Shown: positions 1 to 6,158, numbered from the stretch's first letter. The stretch is 8,918 nt of DNA from Cellvibrionales bacterium UBA1969 (GCA_002339085.1 DDDX01000105.1:17333-26250); one strand, 5' to 3'. Translations and numbers: made by a program. Notes: generated from the letters alone by a model not told the origin.

Positions 1-25
1 ATGGTTGATGGTTGATGGTTGATGA
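1..25. repeat. Heptanucleotide tandem repeat (ATGGTTG, three full copies plus partial)
   Basis: Three perfect head-to-tail copies of ATGGTTG occupy 1-21, and the next four bases (ATGA) begin a broken fourth copy. The array touches the window edge, so its full copy number is unknown. Seven is not a multiple of three, so each copy gained or lost shifts the reading frame. The repeat lies inside the decayed glycosyltransferase, just where the region after the catalytic aspartates should begin. With a single copy, a frame entering at base 1 would run into the downstream peptide. With three copies that same frame hits TGA at 13-15. Whether this is a phase-variation tract or a simple duplication cannot be told from here. 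Confidence 0.85.
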
Positions 26-574
26 CCTTGAATTTATTTCAGGTGCTATTAATAAAATTCTGGGAAGCTTGGCAGATGAAAATAAAAATGTAATTTGCCA
101 TACCTATGAGTCTTTAAGGCCCTCATGATTGAAAAGAGTATTATATCCACATAACAGATCAAAGGTTACGGGGAAGTATATTTTACGCGTGGTCTCATTT
201 TAAATGGTACTTAATGTGAACCAGCTTAAACGACACAATATTGCTTTTCGTGAAGATATGTGTGTTGGGAGCGGCATTATTAATTTAGGTGAAGAATCTG
301 TTTTAATCGCTGACATTATACGAGCAGGAGGTGATGTTATTCATCACTCGATATCTGTCAATGTGCACCCAGAGACATCTACAGGAACGATTGGTAATAA
401 TCAAAACTCTTCTCAAAGGGTGTTGTAATAAATAGAGTTTTTCCGAACTTTTGGATGGTTAATTCCTTTTTAAGGGATGTGAACCGTATTTTAAGAAATA
501 GAACCGGTGAATTTGGTACAATTTATAAAAGAATGACGTTAATTATATCTTTATCGAAGGGTTTATTTTGTTAA
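1..574 (+). pseudogene. Decayed family-2 glycosyltransferase, C-terminal part (5' end outside window)
   Basis: Frame-stitched translation gives the C-terminal two thirds of a GT-A-fold family-2 glycosyltransferase. Codons from 15 read MVDDLEFISGAINKIL, which resembles the segment after the DDD metal site of such enzymes. The same frame continues through a TGA at 126-128 and a TAA at 201-203. It then gives NIAFREDMCVGSG, NLGEESVLIADIIRAGG and VNVHPETSTGTIG, the usual acceptor-side GEE box and HP-x-TSG ending. The frame must switch near 395-410, after which KLFSKGVVINRVFPNFW leads to a stop at 572-574. A further switch near 565 would extend the product through a hydrophobic tail (LLSAIGISILLFIFLRVKIH, 568-627) to TAA at 628-630, abutting the next gene's ribosome site. 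Two stops, at least one frameshift and a 7-bp repeat make a functional product unlikely. The longest open stretch (204-428) is a fragment, not a gene. The family is clear; the sugar specificity is not. Confidence 0.72.
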
Positions 575-639
575 GTGCGATCGGAATTTCAATCCTACTG
601 TTTATCTTTTTGCGCGTAAAAATACATTAAGGTTTAAAA

Positions 640-1626
640 ATGCATGTCAGTATAATTATGCCTGTTTACAACTCTGAGCAGTATCTTAAGCGAGCTCTGA
701 GTAGTGCTTTGCAGCAGAAATTCAAAGGCGAATTAGAAATAATTATTGTTAACGATGGAAGCTCTGATGATAGCGGTAGTATTTGTAGGGAATACTTAGC
801 GGAATTTTATGATCGGCTGGTATATTTAGAGCATAAACAAAATATGGGCGTATCTGCCGCGCGTAATACTGCAATGGATTTAATGAGGGGTGATTACTTC
901 ACCTTCTTGGATGCTGATGATATTTTGCCAGTTAACGCGATACAGGAAATGTATGATTTAGCTGAAGACAAACAATGCGATATTGTATTGGGATCGATTG
1001 CGAGAGTATATGAAGATATAGAGTTGCATAAGAAAACATCTAAAAAGCATGCGATAATTCTAGATAGCGATGAGGGATTGATTGAGCTAATGAACCACAA
1101 ATCTATGAGGGGTCATGTGTGGGGAAAGCTCTTTAAAAATAAAAAAAATCAGAAAATCCAATTTTCATCTGATCTTCGTTACGCCGAAGATCTACATTTT
1201 TGCGTTGGTATATTTGCTAATAGTGATTTAATATGCGTTAGCGATAGTTCATGTTACATTTATTGTCAGCATGAACAGAGTACTGTGCACAAAAAATTCG
1301 AAAGATTTCTATATATTGATTGGACCAGGAGTGTTGAATTGATTGGTGAGAAAATTGAAAAAGTTAAATTACAAAAGCCTTACTACCGACTAAAAATTAA
1401 AACTATTCACCAGCTAGTTAGGGAATTAAGATTTGCAAAAAAAAATGAATCTGAGCATGTAATTGACCATGTTAATGAAAAAATTAGGACTTGGCAGATT
1501 ACTTTGATGGGGTTGATAAGGTATCGCTCTTTGAGTTTGGCCAACTTACTGAAAATTGGGCAGATAAATTATATACTATGGAGGCTTAGTAGAAAGGCGC
1601 TTAGGAATAAGGGCCTTGGCATATGA
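640..1626 (+). CDS. Glycosyltransferase family 2 (GT-A fold), polysaccharide assembly
   Basis: A 328-residue cytoplasmic or membrane-peripheral enzyme, predicted to transfer a sugar from a nucleotide-sugar donor to a growing surface glycan on the lipid carrier. The GT-A nucleotide-binding half is complete: IIMPVYNSEQYL (residues 5-16), the VNDGSSDDSG donor loop (37-46), NMGVSAARN (68-76) and the metal-binding DADD (91-94). The second half has the usual W-x-KLF (161-165) and YAEDLHF (181-187) acceptor/catalytic motifs, then a basic, amphipathic C-terminal tail typical of peripheral membrane attachment. The length is normal for the family. ATG at 640 is preceded by TAAGG (628-632) at good spacing, and the protein begins directly with the first beta strand, so the start is secure. 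The stop overlaps the next start as ATGA, indicating translational coupling. Base composition is very AT-rich (18 of 60 G+C at 1441-1500). Donor and linkage cannot be predicted. Confidence 0.93.
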   Translation: MHVSIIMPVYNSEQYLKRALSSALQQKFKGELEIIIVNDGSSDDSGSICREYLAEFYDRLVYLEHKQNMGVSAARNTAMDLMRGDYFTFLDADDILPVNAIQEMYDLAEDKQCDIVLGSIARVYEDIELHKKTSKKHAIILDSDEGLIELMNHKSMRGHVWGKLFKNKKNQKIQFSSDLRYAEDLHFCVGIFANSDLICVSDSSCYIYCQHEQSTVHKKFERFLYIDWTRSVELIGEKIEKVKLQKPYYRLKIKTIHQLVRELRFAKKNESEHVIDHVNEKIRTWQITLMGLIRYRSLSLANLLKIGQINYILWRLSRKALRNKGLGI

Positions 1627-2441
1627 AGCTAGAAGAGTATCCCCGTTCTATCGCTCAGTGTTTAAAATTAAATTTTCGCCCTAGAATCAATCATGATGGA
1701 AAGCGAGCACCCTGTGTCGTTTCGTTAACCTCGATTGATTCTCGAATTAAAACATTGCACTTGGTGATAAAAAGTCTACTTGCACAAAGCTATCTTCCAA
1801 GAATAATTATATTGTGGTTACACCATGATCTTGAAAATCAATTACCAAAAAATCTATTACGTTTAGAAGGTGATATCTTCCAAATCCGATTTAGAAGTCA
1901 ATTTTCTTCGCATCGTAAATTAGTCTTTTCACTTAAGGAATTCTCAAACGAGATTATAGTTACTTGCGATGATGACGTTATGTACGATAAAAATTGGCTT
2001 AGAAGTTTATATGATAGCCATTTGAAATTCCCCTCGGATATTATTGCTCAAGAATGCCGAGAAATAATTGTTAAAAAAAGTAAGCTCTTACCATATACGG
2101 AATGGCCATATATCGAGTCCGAAAACATTACATTGCCGAACTTGTTGCCAATAGGTTATGGCGGCGTTTTGTATCCTGCGGGTGCGATGCATCCTGATAC
2201 AATAAAGGAAGAGCTTTATATGCAATTAGCCCCCAAAGCTGATGACTTATGGTTTAAAGCAATGAGTTTAATGAATGGGGTAAAGGTAAGAAGGGCGTTT
2301 AGCCCAGTAAAAAAACCTATCCCAATAATTGGAGCTAAAGGCAATTCACTGGCCAAATCAAATATCGTGCAAGATGGTAATCGTTCGCAGTGGTTGGCTA
2401 TATGTAATCATTACCAAATAAATCCAGGTTGTCATTATTGA
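1623..2441 (+). CDS. GT-A-type glycosyltransferase with CDDD motif
   Basis: A 272-residue protein resembling a widespread group of polysaccharide-locus glycosyltransferases that begin with a VVSLTS-type strand. Visible landmarks are CVVSLTSIDSRI (31-42), PRIIILWL (59-66), the conserved KL-x-FSLKEF step (99-107), the metal-binding TCDDDVMYDKNWL (114-126), the glycine-rich GYGGVLYP (178-185) and a late acidic box, PKADDLWF (204-211), likely on the acceptor side. No signal peptide or membrane segment is visible, so it should act on the cytoplasmic face of the inner membrane. Its ATG overlaps the stop of the preceding glycosyltransferase by four bases. An AAGGG stretch lies upstream inside that gene, so the two are probably one transcript with coupled translation and add successive sugars. 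It ends 38 bp before the tail of the opposing minus-strand gene, with no convincing terminator between. The specific sugar is unknown. Confidence 0.88.
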   Translation: MKLEEYPRSIAQCLKLNFRPRINHDGKRAPCVVSLTSIDSRIKTLHLVIKSLLAQSYLPRIIILWLHHDLENQLPKNLLRLEGDIFQIRFRSQFSSHRKLVFSLKEFSNEIIVTCDDDVMYDKNWLRSLYDSHLKFPSDIIAQECREIIVKKSKLLPYTEWPYIESENITLPNLLPIGYGGVLYPAGAMHPDTIKEELYMQLAPKADDLWFKAMSLMNGVKVRRAFSPVKKPIPIIGAKGNSLAKSNIVQDGNRSQWLAICNHYQINPGCHY

Positions 2442-2479
2442 GACAGTTTAACAAGAAAATTTCTTCAATAGGTCAATTT

Positions 2480-3307
2480 TTAGATAAGGCCAGCTTCCTT
2501 AATGCCAGCTGAGGTTTTAATAATCTTATTTTTTATTGTTCTACTTCGAATGCCATTGTTTCTTTTCCAAGAAACTGCATTCTCATATGATTTTGAATGA
2601 TCAAGATGAACGCAGATGGCACTGTAGCGAATCTGCTTGGCCTTTAACCCTAAATTTTTAAGTCGACTGCCAAATTCACAATCCTGTCCGCCGTATTGCA
2701 TGCGTTCATCGAAGCCATTTATTTTAATCATGTCTGATTTAAAGCATGAGGCATTATGGCCGTTCCACGTTCTTCTCGTGGGTGTTAAGTGATTTAACAA
2801 ATTCGCTAAAAAAGTTGAGCGAGTTAATTTCCATAATTTGTGAGATTTTTTAAATCCTTTTTGTATTAGCCATTCGCTACTAAAGCATGCCCCATTAATA
2901 ATATCTTGTTGAGAAATATCTCGGCTAAGTTGTAGCGGCAGTTTTAAGTAACCGCCAGATAAAAAGTAGCCCGGTTCTGCTCTTTCACGATGAACAGCAA
3001 TAAAATCTCTTCTTGGGATGCAATCTCCATCGGTCACAATAATGTATTCACCATTTGAAGCAACTATGGCTTTGTTTAAGATGCGACATTTTTGAAAACC
3101 GTCATCTTCTTGCCAAATATGTTTTATAGGTATGGGTGAGTTTGCCTGAAAATTGGCGATGACTTTTTGAGTTTCCATTGTTGAGCCATCATCGGCGATA
3201 ACAATTTCAAAATTCATATCCGTTTGCTGATCAAAACCCCATAGTACTTTTTTTAGCCAAACCGGTGAATTGTATGTTGTGAAAATTATACTAATCTTGA
3301 ATGGCAT
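2480..3307 (-). CDS. Glycosyltransferase family 2 with galactosyltransferase-like C-terminal domain
   Basis: A 275-residue enzyme with an N-terminal GT2 domain: ISIIFTTYNSPVWL (residues 5-18), IVIADDGSTMETQ (35-47), EDDGFQKCRILNKA (67-80) and the metal site TDGDCIPR (92-99). A C-terminal segment follows that resembles the Glyco_transf_7C module of galactosyl/N-acetylgalactosaminyl transferases: WNGHNASCFK (181-190) and GFDERMQYGGQDCEFGSRL (198-216). In this combined family the second acidic box helps bind metal and acceptor. A longer frame runs upstream to TTG at 3355, but the ATG at 3307 has an AAAGGA site six bases before it and starts at the first beta strand, so it is preferred. The gene is alone on its strand, converging on the two glycosyltransferases to the left and diverging from a decayed gene to the right, so it needs its own promoter. 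A perfect TATAAT lies upstream. The product probably adds a hexose or N-acetylhexosamine to the same glycan; this is inference. Confidence 0.9.
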   Translation of the reverse strand: MPFKISIIFTTYNSPVWLKKVLWGFDQQTDMNFEIVIADDGSTMETQKVIANFQANSPIPIKHIWQEDDGFQKCRILNKAIVASNGEYIIVTDGDCIPRRDFIAVHRERAEPGYFLSGGYLKLPLQLSRDISQQDIINGACFSSEWLIQKGFKKSHKLWKLTRSTFLANLLNHLTPTRRTWNGHNASCFKSDMIKINGFDERMQYGGQDCEFGSRLKNLGLKAKQIRYSAICVHLDHSKSYENAVSWKRNNGIRSRTIKNKIIKTSAGIKEAGLI

Positions 3308-3313
3308 TGAAGA

Positions 3314-3319
3314 TCCTTT
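3314..3319 (-). promoter_or_regulatory. Ribosome binding site that fixes the start of the minus-strand glycosyltransferase
   Basis: On the minus strand AAAGGA stands six bases before ATG (3307-3305). The upstream in-frame TTG at 3355 has no comparable site, so the shorter 275-residue product is chosen. Confidence 0.75.
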
Positions 3320-3358
3320 GTTGGTAGATTTCTCCGGTAATACGTAATTATACAAATC

Positions 3359-3364
3359 ATTATA
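3359..3364 (-). promoter_or_regulatory. Candidate -10 element for the minus-strand glycosyltransferase
   Basis: Minus-strand TATAAT (plus-strand ATTATA) is a perfect -10 hexamer about 50 bases before the ATG, suitable for a short leader. No good -35 is seen 16-18 bases upstream (the best is TATAAA-like), and the region is AT-rich, so a chance match is possible. Confidence 0.35.
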
Positions 3365-3371
3365 GGATAAT

Positions 3372-3388
3372 TTATAAAGGCTTTATAA
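3372..3388. repeat. Perfect 17-bp palindrome in the divergent intergenic region
   Basis: TTATAAAG (3372-3379) and CTTTATAA (3381-3388) are perfect inverted copies around a single central G. The palindrome lies between the candidate -10 of the minus-strand gene and the ATG of the decayed plus-strand gene, and contains the latter's AAAGG ribosome site. Its symmetry and place would suit a dimeric regulator, but there is no independent support, and AT-rich palindromes can arise by chance. Confidence 0.5.
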
Positions 3389-3389
3389 T

Positions 3390-3981
3390 ATGTTAAGGAA
3401 TATTATACGCCAATTACCTCACCAATATAGCTTTTTAAGCTATAGATATGGAGCAACTGGAAGCTAGTCATGGTTGTTGGGTGCAGAGTAAAATTATGGC
3501 CATGTAGATTTTTTATTCTCAATGCTTGGGTGAAGTGAATTGTAATCCGCCAGCAGATCTTAAGTTCCATTAAGTTGGAGGTGAGTTGGCTTTAGTGCAA
3601 TATATATGACCGCGGATCAATAACAAAAGAAAAAATACTTGACGGCAAAGGGTTTACTTTAAAAAACAATCTTGACCATGATTTTTAATACAATGATGAA
3701 GATTATAAAATTAGCGAGAAATTTATCGAGGCTGGAAGGATTGCAAAAGAACTCTCTCTCGGGTTTAAATATTTGAGAGTAGACATTTTATCGTATGGAG
3801 CAAAATTTATGTCGGCGAGCTTACGTTTTACCCTAAAAGCGGCATTTATCACAGAGATGGGCAGAAAGTTCTGGATAATTTTTTGGATTTTAGTAGATCG
3901 AGCGGCAAAAAAATTATACCAGTTTGGCATAAACTATCATCACATTTTTATTCAATTAAAGGTAAAATGTCTTTCAACTAA
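3390..3981 (+). pseudogene. Remnant of a TupA-like ATP-grasp gene (surface-polysaccharide locus)
   Basis: Stitching frames recovers a protein related to the TupA-like ATP-grasp family (ATPgrasp_TupA, also annotated as ATP-grasp fold amidoligase), common in teichuronic acid, capsule and O-antigen loci. An AAAGG site at 3376-3380 precedes ATG 3390, giving MLRNIIRQLPHQYSFLSYRY before TAG at 3465-3467. Much of the middle is unrecognisable or lost. From 3541 one frame gives CNPPADLKFH, a TAA at 3571-3573, then VGGELALVQYI. The next frame gives YDRGSITKEKILDGKGF, a TAA at 3686-3688, then ISEKFIEAGRIAKELSLGF and YLRVDILSYG. A one-base shift near 3797-3803 leads to KIYVGELTFYPKSGIYHRDG, and this frame stays open to TAA 3979-3981. 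The R-x-D and GELTFYP segments are the ATP/metal-binding end of the fold. The remnant is about 590 bp, against a family length that I recall as near 300 residues, so a deletion is likely as well as the stops. The open frames within 3703-3985 on either strand are by-products. Confidence 0.75.
3426..3444. repeat. Perfect 8-bp inverted repeat with 3-nt loop
   Basis: TATAGCTT (3426-3433), TTT, AAGCTATA (3437-3444) forms a perfect hairpin. It falls within the N-terminal coding part of the ATP-grasp remnant and has no following T run, so it is probably incidental to coding rather than a terminator. Confidence 0.4.
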
Positions 3982-4004
3982 ATAATTAGGCATCAACGAT
4001 AACT

Positions 4005-5750
4005 GTGATTAATATTCGCCTGTCCTCAAAAGTTAAACTTTCGGTCTTTCTTAGTCGATTCTTTGGCTACGCAAAAAAACAAATGCTAGCATTTTCACTG
4101 GCGTTTATTGGTTATGGTTTATATGCCTTCTCGCAACCAGCTTTTGCTATGTTGATGGAGGCGTTTGTACGTGCTTTGGAGGGCGAGTATGTCGATAGTC
4201 TGTATTTGGTGCCGCTGATGTGTGTCGCCATCGCCCTGTTGCGAGGCTTCGGTAGTTACTTGGGCAGCTATTATATGAGCAAGGTGGGCGCTAATATCGT
4301 GCACGGTGTTCGCTGTGATATGTATGAAAATATTGTCCGTTTGCCGATGAAGTTTTTTGATGATAATAAAAGTGGCCGTCTAGTGTCGCTTTTCACTTAT
4401 AATTCTAATTTAATGATCACCTCAACCACGCAGTCGTTAAAAACCATCGGTCGTGAAGGCTTAACGGTCATTGCATTGCTGGGCTATTTGTTTTATCAAA
4501 GTGCCTCATTAACCCTGACGTTTTTATTGCTGGGTCCACCTATCGCCTTGGCGGTGGTTTGGATCTCTAAAAAAGTGAAACAATTAGGTCATGGTATACA
4601 AGCTTCAACCGGTGAGCTAAATCATGTTGCCGCTGAAACCTTTTCTGGTATACGACAAGTGAAATCTTCTGCGAATGAAGGCAATGAAAAAGATAGATTC
4701 TTTCAGATTAGTGATTTGACTAAACGGCTCGGGCTTAAATTAGCAAAATTCAGTGCTATTTATACGCCTTTTATGCAAGTGATGGTCATCATTGTGATGG
4801 CGTTGATTATGTACATTGTACTGCTATATCGAGGCTCAATGGATACTGCGCAGTTAGTGGCTTACGTTACCGCGGTGGGCTTATTGCCTAAACCTATTCG
4901 CAGTTTAAGTGAAGTGCATCCTAAATTGCTAGAGGCCGCAGTGGCAGCCGAAGAGGTCTTCACTCATATTGATTTAGAGCAGGAGCAAGACCAGGGTGAG
5001 ATCGACAATGTTAACCTATTAGGCAAGCTGTCGTTTAATCAAGTCAGTTTTGCCTATAAGAATGATCAATTGGCTTTAGAGGGTGTCGATTTTCAACTTG
5101 ATGCAGGAAAAACATTGGCAATTGTGGGTCGTTCTGGCGGAGGAAAGTCGACGCTAGTTAATTTAATTACTCGTTTTTACTTGCCCACTCAGGGCGAGGT
5201 GCGTATAGACGATGTCTCTATTAATCAATATAAGTTAGCTTTTTTAAGGGGTAGTATTTCAATGGTCTCTCAGCAGGTTGTGCTATTTAATGATTCGATT
5301 AAAGCCAATATCGCTTACGGTGCTGATGATGTGACAGAGTCAGAAATTGTTGCCGCTGCGAAAGCTGCGAATGCCGATGAATTTATTAATGGCTTTCCGC
5401 AAGCTTACGATACGATTGTGGGTGAAAATGGCGCTATGTTATCGGGCGGTCAGCGACAGCGAATTGCCATTGCGCGGGCTATTTTATCGGATGCGCGATT
5501 GTTAATTTTAGATGAAGCCACTTCTGCGCTGGATAACGAATCAGAAGTGAAGGTGCAATTAGCCTTAGAGTCCTTAATGAAAGATCGTACCACTATTGTC
5601 ATCGCCCATCGTCTGTCGACCATCGAAAATGCGGATCATATTCTCCTTCTTGATGACGGTAAAATTGTCGAGCAGGGTAGTCACGAGCAGTTAATGCAGG
5701 TTAATGGTTTATACTCGCGCATGGTATTACGCGATTTTATTGATGCCTAG
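4005..5750 (+). CDS. MsbA-type lipid/glycolipid ABC exporter (half-transporter)
   Basis: A 581-residue half-transporter with fused membrane and ATPase domains, expected to work as an inner-membrane homodimer that flips lipid A-core or a related glycolipid to the periplasmic face. The length equals that of typical MsbA. The membrane domain (about 20-320) has hydrophobic spans near 28-48, 64-88, 152-188 and 256-275, and the coupling-helix region RLPMKFFDDNKSGRLVS (112-128) typical of type IV exporters. The nucleotide-binding domain is complete: Walker A GRSGGGKST (375-383), Q-loop VSQQ (421-424), signature LSGGQ (479-483), Walker B LLILDEA (499-505), D-loop SALD (507-510) and H-loop His535. The start is GTG: an in-frame TAG at 3987-3989 limits extension, and the first internal ATG (4083) would cut into the first membrane helix. 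The ribosome site is weak (TTAGG, 14 bases upstream). It is clearly richer in G+C than the genes to its left. It may be the housekeeping flippase or a dedicated paralogue; the sequence alone does not decide. Confidence 0.93.
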   Translation: MINIRLSSKVKLSVFLSRFFGYAKKQMLAFSLAFIGYGLYAFSQPAFAMLMEAFVRALEGEYVDSLYLVPLMCVAIALLRGFGSYLGSYYMSKVGANIVHGVRCDMYENIVRLPMKFFDDNKSGRLVSLFTYNSNLMITSTTQSLKTIGREGLTVIALLGYLFYQSASLTLTFLLLGPPIALAVVWISKKVKQLGHGIQASTGELNHVAAETFSGIRQVKSSANEGNEKDRFFQISDLTKRLGLKLAKFSAIYTPFMQVMVIIVMALIMYIVLLYRGSMDTAQLVAYVTAVGLLPKPIRSLSEVHPKLLEAAVAAEEVFTHIDLEQEQDQGEIDNVNLLGKLSFNQVSFAYKNDQLALEGVDFQLDAGKTLAIVGRSGGGKSTLVNLITRFYLPTQGEVRIDDVSINQYKLAFLRGSISMVSQQVVLFNDSIKANIAYGADDVTESEIVAAAKAANADEFINGFPQAYDTIVGENGAMLSGGQRQRIAIARAILSDARLLILDEATSALDNESEVKVQLALESLMKDRTTIVIAHRLSTIENADHILLLDDGKIVEQGSHEQLMQVNGLYSRMVLRDFIDA

Positions 5751-5767
5751 TCAAGCTGGCCCGAATG

Positions 5768-5793
5768 AGCAAGTAAGTAATTACTTACTTGCT
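5768..5793. repeat. Perfect 26-bp palindrome after the exporter gene
   Basis: AGCAAGTAAGTAA (5768-5780) is followed immediately by its exact reverse complement (5781-5793), 17 bases after the exporter stop codon. As RNA it would form an approximately 11-bp stem with a four-base loop. No T run follows directly, so it is not a textbook intrinsic terminator. It could stabilise the 3' end, act with the terminator-like element just downstream, or bind a dimeric protein. Confidence 0.9.
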
Positions 5794-5810
5794 ACTCAGA
5801 AGATGTATGT

Positions 5811-5844
5811 TGATCAAGGGTATAGCCCGTATTTTTTTTGATCA
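5811..5844 (+). terminator. Possible terminator: small GC hairpin plus T8 inside an inverted repeat
   Basis: GGGTATAGCCC (5818-5828) can form a short three-to-four-pair stem, followed by a run of eight T at 5832-5839. TGATCAA (5811-5817) and TTGATCA (5838-5844) are inverted copies flanking this unit, but pairing them would occupy part of the T run. The stem is weak for an intrinsic terminator. Its place 60-90 bp after the exporter stop, beyond the long palindrome, supports a role in ending that transcript. Confidence 0.4.
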
Positions 5845-6118
5845 GAGTTCTGACCAGTTATGACTTATTTTACTTTTACAGTTAAAATTTGTTTAATAAA
5901 TAGCCGCTTACCCTAGACTGTTCATGGGCTTTGTAAGAAAATAATCCCTTGTTATTGATCAGTTTCATTTTCTCATCGCTTTTCACTTAACAAAAGCCTC
6001 TAGTGTTGGCAAATGTTGATGCTGGCTTAACTTGATTCAGTCCAGGCGCTTTAGTAGCTTGATAAGGCTTATTGACCCGCTAAAATCGACATCTGTTGAA
6101 CTGAATTTGATCAGTCAA

Positions 6119-6146
6119 TTGAGTCAGCATTAAATCTAATTAGAAT
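6119..6146 (+). promoter_or_regulatory. Candidate sigma-70 promoter for the GT4 operon
   Basis: TTGAGT (6119-6124), a 16-base spacer and TAGAAT (6141-6146) form a fair promoter match (-10 five of six). Transcription would start near 6153, only about six bases before the ATG at 6159, giving an almost leaderless message. Either translation begins without a Shine-Dalgarno site, which is indeed absent, or the true start or promoter lies elsewhere. Confidence 0.35.
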
Positions 6147-6158
6147 TTTATCAAGCCT

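Larger units (their letters stand above)
5751..6158. other. 408-bp intergenic region with no credible gene
   Basis: No open frame with coding character is seen on either strand. The left third holds a 26-bp perfect palindrome and a possible terminator. The whole stretch carries four TTGATCA-type sites, and the right end has a candidate promoter for the glycosyltransferase operon. It therefore appears to be the end of the exporter transcript plus a regulatory leader. Confidence 0.7.

Noticed and set aside
204..428. 74-residue open frame as a separate small gene
   Set aside because: It is the C-terminal GEE/HPxTSG part of the decayed glycosyltransferase; motifs of the same protein continue in frame upstream past a stop and downstream in another frame, and it has no convincing ribosome site.
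894..1100. Minus-strand open frame within the first glycosyltransferase, and similar frames at 4119-4304, 6950-7210 and 7432-7614
   Set aside because: All are antisense shadows of well-supported genes and show no domain motifs or ribosome sites.
2442..2479. Terminator between the convergent genes (AAGAAA-A-TTTCTT near 2453-2465)
   Set aside because: The stem is only six A/T-rich pairs and no T run follows in either direction, so it is too weak to call.
3308..3355. N-terminal extension of the minus-strand glycosyltransferase to TTG 3355
   Set aside because: The extension contains the ribosome site itself (AAAGGA) and adds residues ahead of the first GT2 strand; ATG 3307 is better placed.
3382..3390. 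Plus-strand TATAAT at 3384-3389 as a promoter for the ATP-grasp remnant
   Set aside because: It directly touches the ATG, so transcription would start inside the coding sequence; it is simply part of the AT-rich palindrome.
3703..3985. Open frames on both strands (3773-3985 plus, 3703-3930 minus)
   Set aside because: The plus-strand one starts inside the ATP-grasp remnant and, after the frameshift near 3800, reads it in the wrong frame; the minus-strand one is the antisense of the same remnant. Neither shows motifs or a ribosome site.
6057..6156. Inverted repeat GCTTGATAA (6057-6065) / TTATCAAGC (6148-6156)
   Set aside because: Nine bases separated by 82 with no other support; easily by chance in an AT-rich leader.
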